DNA of 64,000 bases from Hydractinia symbiolongicarpus. Taxonomy: Eukaryota > Cnidaria > Hydrozoa > Anthoathecata > Hydractiniidae. Numbering within the stretch: position 1 is the first letter of the stretch; every line of letters begins with the position of its first letter. Both the position numbers and the translations under genes were made by a program. The stretch spans positions 18,278,851 to 18,342,850 of the forward strand of contig NC_079877.1 in assembly GCF_029227915.1 (NCBI RefSeq), given 5' to 3'. Below, one piece after another: positions 18,691 to 28,759 of this stretch. The notes beneath the pieces were generated by a model. It did not search any database. It had not been told where the DNA came from and saw only the letters and a list, made by a program, of their open reading frames with translations.

Positions 18691-19674
18691 TCACCAACCT
18701 TGCACATAATCAGGAGGTAAATCTGTATCTTCAGGTATTAACATCAATTCCTCTTTTACAAAAGCCCGTCCGGGTCCGTCTTGAACATAGTACATTACAC
18801 GGTTACCAGGTTGCGCTATTACCTCACGCAATCTATATGTGTTTTTCGACCATATTCTATCGGTTGCCCGTCTCCGCCCATCATCATGCTCTTCACCAGG
18901 TTGTAGTAGATATCTATACAGGCCATCCTTAGGTAATTCTACTTCAGGTGGATAGCTCTCTTGATTAACAAGAGGCACCTCTTTCATTATAATAGCATCT
19001 TTTGGCTTCATATCAATCATCTGCGTCTTTGTATCGTTTAGCCTATCAATCAGTTTATACAGATGCTTAACCCATGTGGATGATACCTTTTCCGAATCAT
19101 TCAGTTCTTGAGCATCTTGTATTTTGAATAAATTTTCCGCAAGTATCTTGTTCAACGCCTCAACAAAAGCTGTGTGCGTATGCTTATATTTTGTAGTCGC
19201 CCTTTTAATTTCAACCTTATGCTTCTCCAACAGCTTTGTCACATCTGCTTTGAATTCTGAACCGTTATCACATTGGAAAGTTTTCGGATAAGTTAATGGT
19301 CCGGCCTTGTAGATGTCTTCAATCATAGCGGCAACCTCTTTGGCTTTCTTAGTCCTCAAAGGTCGGGCTACTTTGTATCTGGAAGCAGCATCGATTCCCG
19401 ACAAAATGTACTTATATTTATTACCATACAGTATGTCACCGGGCATGTACAATAAATCGAATTGATGTAAATCATTAGGGGTGGTAACTTCATAATGTGG
19501 TCTTTCAACATGTTTTGGAGCAGGTAAATGTACTTGCCAAAATGCTTGTTTTGATAGCCACTTCTTAATCTCCTTTGGCTTGAAACCGAATCCTCTTAAA
19601 TTCTGAGCAGCCTTTTGTCCTTTCCATAAATTTTGAGGTTGATAGTAAGTCTCTTGAAGTTTAGAGTTTGACAT
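18691..19674 (-). CDS. Retroviral-type integrase (rve) of the Polinton
   Basis: 327 residues, a normal length for Polinton integrase. Catalytic core: first aspartate in 'HQFDLLYMPGD', second in 'QCDNGSEFKAD', glutamate in 'FVEALNKILAE', giving a D,D-35-E spacing. The C-terminal beta-rich part ('YRLREVIAQPGNRVMYYVQD') is chromodomain- or SH3-like. It inserts element DNA into the host genome. The frame is intact. It is transcribed against its neighbours, which is common for this gene. Confidence 0.92.
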   Translation of the reverse strand: MSNSKLQETYYQPQNLWKGQKAAQNLRGFGFKPKEIKKWLSKQAFWQVHLPAPKHVERPHYEVTTPNDLHQFDLLYMPGDILYGNKYKYILSGIDAASRYKVARPLRTKKAKEVAAMIEDIYKAGPLTYPKTFQCDNGSEFKADVTKLLEKHKVEIKRATTKYKHTHTAFVEALNKILAENLFKIQDAQELNDSEKVSSTWVKHLYKLIDRLNDTKTQMIDMKPKDAIIMKEVPLVNQESYPPEVELPKDGLYRYLLQPGEEHDDGRRRATDRIWSKNTYRLREVIAQPGNRVMYYVQDGPGRAFVKEELMLIPEDTDLPPDYVQGW

Positions 19675-19717
19675 GTTTTATTTATGCACACTTTTATTTA
19701 TCTCCTTTTTGTTATGA

Positions 19718-19769
19718 TGTGGTACGATAAAAGTGCTTAAAGTTTTTATATGTATATGTATATGCGTAT
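19718..19769 (+). promoter_or_regulatory. Promoter of SAP gene 2
   Basis: Second copy of the 31-base block at 17359, followed by a run of 'atatgt' repeats before the start codon at 19770. Confidence 0.5.
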
Positions 19770-20039
19770 ATGTCGGACATGAATACCACACCAGACTACA
19801 AATTGATGAAACTGCGAGAGTTGCAAGAGGTTGCTAAATCCCGCGGAATTAAGTATATCGTGGGTATGAGAAAGGCTAAACTGGTTGAGGTGATTGAGAA
19901 GAATGATCTCGACCCATCCTACACCATCGATCCGGATACCAAACGGCAACGGTACGGATACTATTCAAGGTGGAGGACGAAAAACAGGGAGGCATATCTA
20001 AAAGCTCAAAAACGTTATAACGACAAAAGATCCAAGTGA
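19770..20039 (+). CDS. Small SAP-domain protein 2
   Basis: 89 residues, about 80% the same as SAP protein 1, with the same SAP motif (LMKLRELQEVAKSRGIKYI) and basic tail. The duplicated block runs from the promoter through the hairpin to the leader of the next gene. It sits immediately before the polymerase, which carries a third SAP-like motif. Confidence 0.75.
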   Translation: MSDMNTTPDYKLMKLRELQEVAKSRGIKYIVGMRKAKLVEVIEKNDLDPSYTIDPDTKRQRYGYYSRWRTKNREAYLKAQKRYNDKRSK

Positions 20040-20050
20040 TTGGGTATCTT

Positions 20051-20074
20051 TTTGTTACTCGAGCGGGTAACAAA
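20051..20074 (+). terminator. Class A hairpin after SAP gene 2
   Basis: The stem is the same as at 17694, including the G-U pair; the 2-base loop is ag instead of ga. It starts 11 nt after the stop, as for SAP gene 1. Confidence 0.7.
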
Positions 20075-20242
20075 TGTGATTCACGACCCTCGAGGTGCTG
20101 GTGGGTGGGTACCCACGGTCCATCGATGCTCTGTGTGTTTTAGCGTGTTTTACTACAATTTTAGCACGGTGTGGCAACACGGTTTACGATTTTTTTTAAA
20201 AAAAAGGGTTAAAGATTCTGTATTCGTATATCATACGCAAGC

Positions 20243-23200
20243 ATGACTTCGAGAAATACCTTTGCTGAATTAAGGAAAACTCGCTAAGGAACGCGGCCTA
20301 CATGGCTACGCAAAGCTCAGAAAGGCCGAGATTATCGAATTATTGGGACCAACTACCGTTTCAGCACCGGTTAGACCGGTACCCATGCCGAGACCCTCGA
20401 GACCCGTACCGGTGTCGAGACCTAGACCGAGACCGAGACCGGCACCTAGACCGGTGTCGAGACCGATACCGGCACCTAGATACACCGGACCGCCTAGACT
20501 CTACAGCCCTTTACCAACATCTAGACCCACCATACATGTACCACCGACATCAATCAAATCTCTGGGGGGTTTTCTAGGATCCGACGGATCTGTACCCATA
20601 CCAGCACCGAGACCTAGACCTAGACCATTTAGATCTGGCTCTGACATGGATATTTTTGAGCAGGAAGAAATTGCTAAAACCAGACCTATTGTGAAAAGCA
20701 AGTTGATTGAATGGAGAGACTGGTTGATAAATCATGTACCTAAGGCTATTAAGGATAAAACAACAAAAGCTTTCAAAACCATGAAGGATAAGATCATGGG
20801 TTTTTATAAAAAGGGCAGTGGAGAGGAAGAGGTGAAAGAGGAGGAAGAGTTGAAAGAGGAAAATCCTTATACTCCTATTGAAGAAGCGTTTGTAGGTTCA
20901 TACAAAAGGTTCAAGATAAACTCAGATGGTAAGAAGAAGAATGTCAAGGTCTTTCTCAAACAGGTTCAACCTATCGTTAAGAGGTTGATGAAGGACGTGC
21001 TCAGGCAGAAGAAGTCGCTGAAGACTCAGTCGACCCTGTGGGTGAAATGGGTAAAGGAGGACACCAGCTCGACCGATGCCCCGTGTGTACATGTCGATAA
21101 AGCTTTCAATAGCTATATGGAGATACTGCACGCCCACGATGACATTTCTGATGTTTTCGATCGGATGTGTAATAAGATAATCGAGCAGATTGAAAACCCT
21201 GCGCTTCCCGCCAGCGGATTCACAATCGATAAAATCCTACATATGCATGTGGACTTTCACAAACTAAAATTAACTAGAGGTAGTTCTTACTTGCCACTAC
21301 CCAAGAATTTCAGCGGTAAGTTCTCCGTGATCAATCCCAAAAATGAAGATGATGAATGCTTCAAATGGGCCGTTTTAGCTGCCTTATATCATGATAAGAT
21401 TGATAATCATCCTGAACGAATCTCAAACCTTAAGAAGTTTGAAGACAAGTGCAATTGGGATGGTATAACTTTCCCTATGGCACTAAACAAGATAGATTTG
21501 TTTGAGAGAAGGAACCCTGATATCGCCGTGCATGTTTTGACAAAAGATGACATAGAGGGTGTCTATATGTGTCGAAAGTCGAAGCATCTTGACCGGGATG
21601 AGACGGTTGTTTTGTTTTTACTGTGTGAAGGGGATAAGAGGCATTATATCGCTGTTAGGAACCTGAGTGGTGTCCTGAGCAAGGTCAACTCAAAGCATAA
21701 AAATAAAGAGCATTATTGCTTGAATTGTCTCTCTGGTTTCCCGAGTGAGATGAAAAGGGATGAGCACTTTGAGTATTGTAAGAATAACGATGCCGTTAAT
21801 ATTCAACTCCCTAAGGAGGGTAGCACCTTAACCTTCACCCACGGTCAGTACCAGCTCAAAGCCCCATTCATCATGTATGCCGATTTTGAAGCTTTTACAA
21901 AACCTGAAGAGATAGAGTGTGGATCGTCCACCGAGAAAGTTGGTAAACATATCCCCACCGGATTCTGTTGTTATAGTAAATATGCTCATGGTGAAGTTTT
22001 GGACCCTCTGAAGCTTTACCGTGGTGATGACTGTGTTCCGCGCTTTGTGGATCATGTGGTTTCCGAGGCGAAAAGGTTATACAACATGTTTCCACAACTT
22101 GGTATGCAAGATCTAACCGATGAAGAACTTGATGGATATGAAAATTCCACCAACTGCCACATCTGTATGAGAGAATTTGGTGATGATGACATCAAGGTTA
22201 GGGATCACTGTCATTTTACCGGAAAGTTTCGTGGATCGGCACACATGGAATGTAATCTCCGTTACAAGGTGCCTAATTATATTCCGGTTGTCTTCCATAA
22301 TCTGAGCGGATATGATGCGCATCTATTTATCAAAGAGCTTGCGAAGAAGTATGGAGAAGGTGGTATGAGTGTAATCGCTGAAAATAAAGAGAAATATATC
22401 TCTTTCTCGACCGATGTTAAGGTTGGTGAATACACCAACAAAAATGGTGAGACCAAAGACAAAAAGATAAAGCTGAGATTCATCGATTCATTTAGATTTA
22501 TATCAAGAGGATTAGGTTCCTTGGCTGACAATCTATCCGATGATCAGTGTAAAAACCTTAGAAAATTCTTCAATGATGAGCAATTCAACATAATGAGAAG
22601 GAAGGGTGTATACCCATATGAGTATGTTGATTCATTCGATAGGTTTAATGAAACCAGGCTTCCTTCGAAAGATGACTTTTATAGCAAGTTGAACATGAAT
22701 GGTATCAGCGATGCTGATTATGCGCATGCCCAGAAGGTGTGGAAGGACATGAAAGTTGAAAATATGGGCATTTATCATGATATCTATCTCAAGACGGATG
22801 TTCTGCTTCTGAGTGATGTGTTTGAGACATTCAGAGAGACATGTTTGAAAAACTATAAACTAGATCCCGCTCATTTTTACACGGCCCCCGGATTAGCTTG
22901 GCAGGCATGCCTGAAAAAGACAGATTTTAAGCTGGATTTGTTGTCAGATATGGATATGTTACTGTTTGTGGAGATGGGTATTAGGGGCGGTCTCTGTCAG
23001 GCCGTTCACAGACACGCGAAGGCAAATAATCCATATATGGGTGATATGTATAATACTTCGGAAGATACAACCTATCTACAGTATCTTGATGCTAACAATC
23101 TGTATGGATGGGCTATGATACAGAAGATGCCCACCGGGGGGTTTGAGTGGGATGGTTCCGGTAAATTTACACCCGAACTCATTTCAGAGTTGGCTGTGGA

Positions 23201-24299
23201 AAACGGTGAAAAGGGGTACATGCTTGAGGTTGATGTTAGATATCCACATAATCTTCATGACACACATAACAATCTTCCTTTCATGCCTGAGAGGAAGGTT
23301 ATCAATGGTGTCGAGAAGCTGACACCATGTCTTTCGGACAAGAGGAACTATGTGATTCATATCCGTGCGCTTGCTCAAGCTTTGAATCACGGTCTTGTTC
23401 TGGATAAGGTTCATAGGGTACTGAGGTTTGATCAGAGCGCATGGTTGAAACCTTACATCGACTTCAATACACAGCTGCGCACGGAGTCGAAGAATGACTT
23501 TGAAAAGGATTTCTTCAAGCTGATGAACAATTCTGTCTTTGGTAAGACAATGGAGAATCAGCGAAGACAGAAGGATATACGTTTGGCCACCAACCAAAAG
23601 AATTATGAGAAAATGGTGATGAAGCCAAACTTCAGGGGTGCAATCCGTTTCTCGGAAACACTGATGGGGATAGAGATGTCCAAGATCAAGATCAAAATGA
23701 ACAAACCGATCTACCTAGGCCCCACAATCCTCCATCTATCCAAGATGGTTATGTATGAGTTCCACCATGATTATATGAGACCAAAATATGGTGTGGATGT
23801 AAAGCTTTGCTACATGGATACGGATTCATTCGTCTACCACATAAAAACCGACGACTTCTACAAAGATATCGCCGACGATATAGCTTTGAGATTTGACACA
23901 TCAGGGTACGATGAGAAAGATGGTAGACCTCTACCATTAGGTTTGAATAAAAAGATCATTGGGCTGATGAAGGACGAGTTGGGTGGTAAGGTGATGACTG
24001 AGTTCATCGCCCTAAGAGCTAAGACATACGCATACAAACAGCTATGTGGTAGGGAGGGTAAGAGATGTAAGGGGGTGAAGAAATGTGTGGTGAGGGAGAC
24101 CATAGGTTTTGCCGATTATAAGAGATGTCTGTTTGAGGGTGAGAACATTTACAGAACCCAAATGACATTTCGATCGATTAAGCATGATGTTCATACCATA
24201 AAAACAAATAAACTCGCTCTCAATGCGGATGATGATAAACGCATAATTTTGGAAGATGGTATTACCACACTGGCAAGAGGACATTATAGACACACATAA
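20243..24299 (+). CDS. POLB: Protein-primed family B DNA polymerase with N-terminal SAP motif (frameshift at 5' end)
   Basis: The ATG at 20243 (MTSRNTFAELRK) opens a SAP-like motif that continues in the next frame after a single-base shift in an A run near 20275. From there the frame is open to 24299 (~1350 residues). Order: SAP motif; Pro/Arg-rich repeats (20385-20500); linker; an N-terminal domain with 'DDECFKWA' and a C2HC-like finger; exonuclease motif 'YADFEAF' (~21876); an endonuclease-VII-like Cys/His finger (~22154-22215); 'HNLSGYDAH'; polymerase motifs 'DANNLYGWA' (~23089), 'NNSVFGKTMEN' (~23524) and 'YMDTDSF' (~23812). It replicates element DNA from a protein primer. The gene ends ten bases inside the right terminal repeat. 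The shift could be mutation, sequencing error or recoding. Confidence 0.9.
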
Positions 24300-24557
24300 C
24301 ACTATAATTGGGGGACACGACAGATGAGGGTGGGTAGGGACCCATTGGGAGGGGAGGGGGCCCGGGGGACACGGCCGGGGAGGGGGTTTTGGACAGATAT
24401 TATAGAGCATGCCCGCTTATTTGACGTAAAGTGGTAAAGTGCACATGGATTTTATGGACTCTTCTATCGTTGCTTTGACGTGGATGATCTATAAATTGAC
24501 GTGGAGTGGCACAGAATATATTAATCGCTGTCCTAGGATCCGCATTTTCCTATCTCT
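24290..24557 (-). repeat. Right terminal inverted repeat of P1
   Basis: Inverse copy of 8231-8499. It contains the last codons and the stop of the polymerase gene. The outer end ('cctatctct') directly abuts the DIRS-type RNase H frame. Confidence 0.92.
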
Positions 24558-24558
24558 C

Positions 24559-25085
24559 GGAACGCGTTAACACCACGCGAATTCGGACAAAAATATTTTG
24601 AGTTAAAGTTGTTAATTTTCTTATTTATGTCATCGGCGAAACGATCGACTGTAAAAATGCCAAACTTCTGTTGAATGTAATTAAATGATTCGTAATCTAT
24701 CCCCCAGTTGTCGGAATCAATTATTTTTGATAAAAAATCTGCTTTGTTATTTGCCTCCCTCGGGATCCATGACGATTGTAATTTGATATTATAAATCATT
24801 GAAGCATCAAAAATTTCTAAAGCGAGTTTTTGTAAATGCGGTCTCCTGCTGCCTACTTCTATAATTCGAGTGACATTAACATTATCGGAAAACCATTGAA
24901 CTGATTCATTTTTTACACGTGGGCCTACCGCTTGCAGAATAAGTTTAACAGCTAAAAGTTCCCGGTAAGTAGAACTTGTACGTCTTTCTTCCGCAGTAAA
25001 ATTTCCCCTGGCGATAATATCTCCCAACCGTTGCACAACATAACCCCCATAACCACTGTCACTGGCGTCGGAGTAAATAACCTTG
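24559..25085 (-). pseudogene. RNase H region of the DIRS-type element (before the Polinton)
   Basis: Minus-strand frame with RNase H motifs in order: 'YSDASDSGYGGYVV' (first aspartate), 'SSTYRELLAVKL' (glutamate), 'WFSDNVNV' (aspartate) and 'REANNKADFLSK'. It ends at 'SRGVNAF', where the P1 terminal repeat begins; the domain resumes at 8229. Confidence 0.8.
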
Positions 25086-25199
25086 GTTGTTAAGGTGTTC
25101 TTTTTTATTGGATAACCGTTTGTGTTGAAGAGGTTTCTGTACCAAAAAGAAGATCTGACTTTAAAAATTCATCTAACGTTTCTAATTTTTGCCAAGTTA

Positions 25200-25990
25200 T
25201 ACGAGATTCTATAAAGCGGTACATGTGCCTTGTAAAAAGTCTTGTTAAAGGGCCAATAGCTAAAGTCATTGAGATAATTCGTCCGGCAATTTTTTAAAAA
25301 AATTTTGCGCTTACACGATCGCTGTTTAATGCTAATTTCACAAGTGAGAAAAGTTTACTTAGTTTTTCAGATGGAACGTAAAATTTGCTAGTGCGGGTAT
25401 CGATGCTAAAGCCGAGCCATTTTCCAGTTTTACGAGGTTTAAACTTTGAATTTTCTAGAATAATGGTGAGTCCTGCTCTTGCTAAATCGTTTTGAATAAT
25501 CGCAGAATGCTTTTTTGTTGTCTCTAATAATTTTGAACCAAAAATACCATCATTTTGTTAACAAAGGTCTTGTCAGCTTTGTAAATGCGTAACAAGCGCT
25601 AGCCAGACCGAATGGTAAAACGAGAAATTGATAATATTTGACCGTGTTATCTGGAAAAGTCCAGGAAAATCCTAAATACTTTCGATCATGCTCATGAATG
25701 GGAATGTGATGGTAGCCATGTTTTAAATTAAACGTTGAGAAGTAATAATCTGTTTCAAGATGCTGTGATACGATTTTTAAATCTTCGTATTTAAATTTTG
25801 GAAAGGTTAAGTAATCGTTCACATGTCTTAAATCTAAAACCAATCGTAATTTATTTCCTTCTGCTACCGTAAGCGGATTGCAACAATATGGAACGTTGGA
25901 AACCTCTTCGATACAGCCGTCTTTTAAAAGTTGCTTAATACTATGCGCTACAAACTCTTTATGTTTTAGACTCGAGGCATTGTTCTTAGC
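25200..25990 (-). pseudogene. Reverse transcriptase of the DIRS-type element
   Basis: The open part (25843-25550) has 'VLDLRHVNDYL' and 'FLVLPFGLASACYAFTKL', typical of DIRS/Ngaro reverse transcriptases. Around 25,555 the frame breaks and the expected YxDD box is reduced to 'NDGIFGSKLL' in another frame, so the catalytic aspartate pair is damaged. Thumb-like sequence continues with further stops. Confidence 0.75.
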
Positions 25991-26216
25991 GGCAAACGAT
26001 CGCGGTTAAAGGTTAAAAGGTAGGCGATAGCCATGCTTTATCATACTTAAAACGAAAGGTGACGTATCAAGCTCATCCTGCCAGAATCTTAAATTTTGTA
26101 TAAGTTTTCCCACTACAGAATGTTCTAAAACAAGTAAAAACGCCAAGAATTACATTAAATTAAAAACGTGTTAAACTCAAAAAGTAGATTCAAAAACTAA
26201 AATTGTTTGTCTCTTT

Positions 26217-26924
26217 TCAATTCGTTCTGAGTGACTCGTGGCACCATCGTATTGTTGCTTCGTGAAAAAGGAAACGTGCGGAATAATGACCCAGTCTACC
26301 ACAGCCCCAACATACAATGTTTTCGCTTAGGCGAGGACTTTCTCTTGTTCCAGAATACCTTGGGCCAAAATACGTTTGAAATTGGGATGCTGGTCTACTA
26401 CGATCAAAGTTCATTCGTTGGGGAAAAGTGCGTTGCTTTAATTTTCTACGCTTTTCGCTTTTAGCATTGGATGAACGGATTGCTCGATTTATAAGTTTTT
26501 CGTCTTCTGAATCAGACGCTAAGTCGTCACTTAAATATTCATTAACCGTTGCCCAATCTTCTCTGTCTGCCAACTTAATGAGTTTAATACGTTTCTCAAC
26601 TAAGGTCTTACCTTCAGACAACAATTTTTGCGCTTTTTCGATGTCCTTATCCGCCAAACTGTCCGCTGCCTTGTCGAATTTGTCCATAACGTTTTGGCAA
26701 AAGTTAAATTGGTGTTGATTTCCTTTGCCTTTTAGATTGACGCTGGCCAATTTATTTTGAGATTCCAACGCTTTATCAATCTTTGACTGTTGGCTGTCTA
26801 AGAAACGTGAAGCAATTGTTTCAGCAACAGAGGTAGCAGCTGCCAATGTTTGCTCTTGGTAACGTTGAAGTGTATCTTCCACCAGCTGTTGGATACGTGT
26901 ATCGAGTTCTTCAGGATTCGACAT
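26217..26924 (-). CDS. Gag-like protein of the DIRS-type element
   Basis: 235 residues with an open frame. N-terminal helical/coiled-coil region, an acidic and then basic middle (KRRKLKQRTF), and a C-terminal zinc-knuckle-like 'CWGCGRLGHYSARF', in which the last expected cysteine is phenylalanine. It packages element RNA in related elements. The start is 20 bp inside the 5' terminal repeat, as expected for the first gene. Confidence 0.65.
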   Translation of the reverse strand: MSNPEELDTRIQQLVEDTLQRYQEQTLAAATSVAETIASRFLDSQQSKIDKALESQNKLASVNLKGKGNQHQFNFCQNVMDKFDKAADSLADKDIEKAQKLLSEGKTLVEKRIKLIKLADREDWATVNEYLSDDLASDSEDEKLINRAIRSSNAKSEKRRKLKQRTFPQRMNFDRSRPASQFQTYFGPRYSGTRESPRLSENIVCWGCGRLGHYSARFLFHEATIRWCHESLRTN

Positions 26925-26944
26925 GCTGTTTATAGTTTGCGATG

Positions 26945-27107
26945 CTTTCTACGCGACCAAAGACCGAGGCTTAGCCGAGGATACAACACGTGCATTTATA
27001 CTATTCTCATGCGCATGCGCATAACCCGAAAAATCGGGTTACATTGTAGTGCAGAATCCGAAAAGAAACTTCGTTCCCGACTTATCGCAGAACGTCGGAA
27101 ACAGCGC
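26945..27107 (-). repeat. Terminal direct repeat of the DIRS-type element (5' copy)
   Basis: Matches 6430-6594 in the same orientation with a handful of differences. It marks the 5' end of the minus-strand element. Confidence 0.8.
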
Positions 27108-27550
27108 TTTCGAAAAGTTTGCCGTGCTTAATGCCTTTGCCTTGGCAACCTCTCCGCAACCCTTTCTATATTGATATTAAGAAGCGTAGTAAAACTATTT
27201 TTACAAAAATAACGCTGAGAAATTGATGGCATTTAGCACATCAACTTGACTCGTTAAACACATATTGCATCTTTTCATATAAATAAAGTTAATATGTTAC
27301 TAAAAAACTATTTTAAAATAATTTAAAGGTCTATTTAATTAATTTTTTACCATAAGAAATAGTAACGCTTACTGTGTTCGATCACGTTAAGGGTTTGTTT
27401 ACATACGAAATCCGCCATTATTAGATTACGTCATTTTAAAATTATGATCGCGCTGAAATCGGAGAATGGTGTATTTTATTTTTTGTTAACGGTTTATTCG
27501 TGAATGAGTTTACATTGCCGTGCATATATTTACAATTTGAGACAGGTCTA
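27108..27550. other. Non-coding spacer
   Basis: AT-rich; no gene or repeat recognised. Confidence 0.4.
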
Positions 27551-27554
27551 TTTT

Positions 27555-28110
27555 GTAAGTTGTTTCCATGTCTCTTTGTTTCTTGCAATTTCAAGTACTT
27601 CTGCGATGTTAATGTTCAGCGTGTCTTTCAGTTGCTGATCCATCATTTTTAACCAAGTTATTTTCGGTCTTCCTTTTGGTTTGTCGTAAGGTTGCATTGA
27701 GTATGTCATGGCTTCTTGTAGTGGTGTATTTTTTCACATTCTAGACACTTTTCCAAACCACTTTAATCGTCTCTTGGCTATGTTATTAGACCATTTTGTA
27801 ATGTGTGTTTTAGCATATAGATCTTCATTGCTTATGGTATTTGGCCATTTATGTTTAGAACAAATTCTTGAATTAATTTTCTGTGAAATATGTCTATTTC
27901 TTCATTGATATGTTATTGTCCATATTTCTGATTTGTAGAGGAAGATAGGTTCAACGTATGATTGTAGGGAAGATATTTTTGTCATGATGGTTATTTTTTT
28001 ACTATTAAAGATGTGTTTTAAATTTTTTGCGGATGTTATAGCAAGTATATTACAAAGAAATATTTCATCGAGACTCATTCTTGATGGAAACATGACCAAA
28101 GCTGGAGAAG
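27555..28110 (-). pseudogene. C-terminal fragment of a LINE ORF2
   Basis: The minus strand reads, with stops, 'AKRRLKWFGKVSRM' and 'KPKGRPKITWLKMMDQQLKD', the usual tail of several LINE ORF2 proteins after the reverse transcriptase. 'IFLYKSEIWTI' precedes it. It is truncated on both sides. Confidence 0.6.
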
Positions 28111-28149
28111 TTAAAAATGTTAGATTACATGTTTAAGTCTGTAAACTAC

Positions 28150-28758
28150 ATACATGCCGAAAAAATAGCCAGTTTGTTTTTCGCCGCCATCAGCTCGACT
28201 TTCGTGTAAGTCACTAAAGTTGAAAACCAAGCTTTCAAACAAAAAAGGAACCAGGTAATAGGTCTCAAAAATCGACTTAAAAACGAGTACTATAATGACG
28301 TTTTGCAGGACTTTCAAAAACGGCCAAAACAACTTTGGAAAACCTTAAAAAAACTGGTTCCTGATAAGTCAGGCAATACTACCTCGATAAAACGAGTAGT
28401 CCAAAACGATGGTACAGAAAATTCTCACCCAAAAGAAATTTCCAACACATTCAATTCATTTTTTGTCAGTGTTGGTGCCAAACTAGCCTCTAAATTTTCT
28501 TCTGACACTACTAATGTTAATCCACCTGTTAGCGGACACGATTTTCGGTGGGCTCGTATTGAGACCAAACGTGTCGAAAAAATAATTAGTTCACTAAAAC
28601 TTAATAAAGCTACAGGCTTGGATGGAATTGGTTCACGACTGCTAAAAGCAGGTTCGTCAGTTTTAAGTATTTATTTATCAAGTCTTTTCAACAAATCTTT
28701 ATTTACTGGTTATGTACCTAAATGTTGGAAGACTAAAAGGGTCTCGCCTATCCACTAA
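28150..28758 (+). pseudogene. LINE ORF2 fragment between endonuclease and reverse transcriptase (CR1/Jockey-like)
   Basis: 'FQKRPKQLWKTLKKLVPDKS', 'FNSFFVSVGAKLA' and 'LKLNKATGLDGIGSRLLK' are the linker and first reverse-transcriptase block of CR1/Jockey-type ORF2. The frame is open from 28303 and ends in 'CWKTKRVSPIH' just before the palm would start, so the element is truncated. Confidence 0.7.
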
Positions 28759-28759
28759 C

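Larger units (their letters stand above)
8231..24557. mobile_element. Polinton/Maverick 'P1', nearly intact
   Basis: A 16.3-kb element bounded by ~268-bp inverted repeats that begin with AG, as Polinton ends usually do. It encodes the hallmark set: retroviral-type integrase, protein-primed family B polymerase, packaging ATPase and probable capsid proteins. In all it has about 17 genes in tightly packed blocks on both strands. Only the 5' end of the polymerase gene shows a clear frame break. The base composition is visibly less AT-rich than the host sequence. I see two mismatches between the terminal repeats, pointing to a recent insertion. No adenovirus-type maturation protease was recognised. 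Confidence 0.92.
6087..27107 (-). mobile_element. Tyrosine-recombinase retrotransposon (DIRS/Ngaro type), split by a Polinton
   Basis: In minus-strand order it contains gag-like (26924-26217), reverse transcriptase (25.9-25.2 kb), RNase H (25.1-24.56 kb, resuming at 8229-7975) and tyrosine recombinase (7690-6693) regions. A ~165-bp direct repeat flanks the coding part (6430-6594 and 26945-27107). A second repeat of about 45 bp occurs at 6087-6131 and 6594-6638. This order (A1 - genes - B1 A2 B2) fits the split direct repeats of Ngaro/PAT elements, although about 295 bp separate A2 from B2 here. Frameshifts in the recombinase and reverse transcriptase show it is inactive. P1 (8231-24557) interrupts the RNase H domain. 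Confidence 0.8.

Noticed and set aside
20275-20281. Programmed frameshifting in the polymerase gene as an established feature
   Set aside because: The A run is not a recognised slippery site with a clear stimulatory structure, so I keep it as an open question and not a call.
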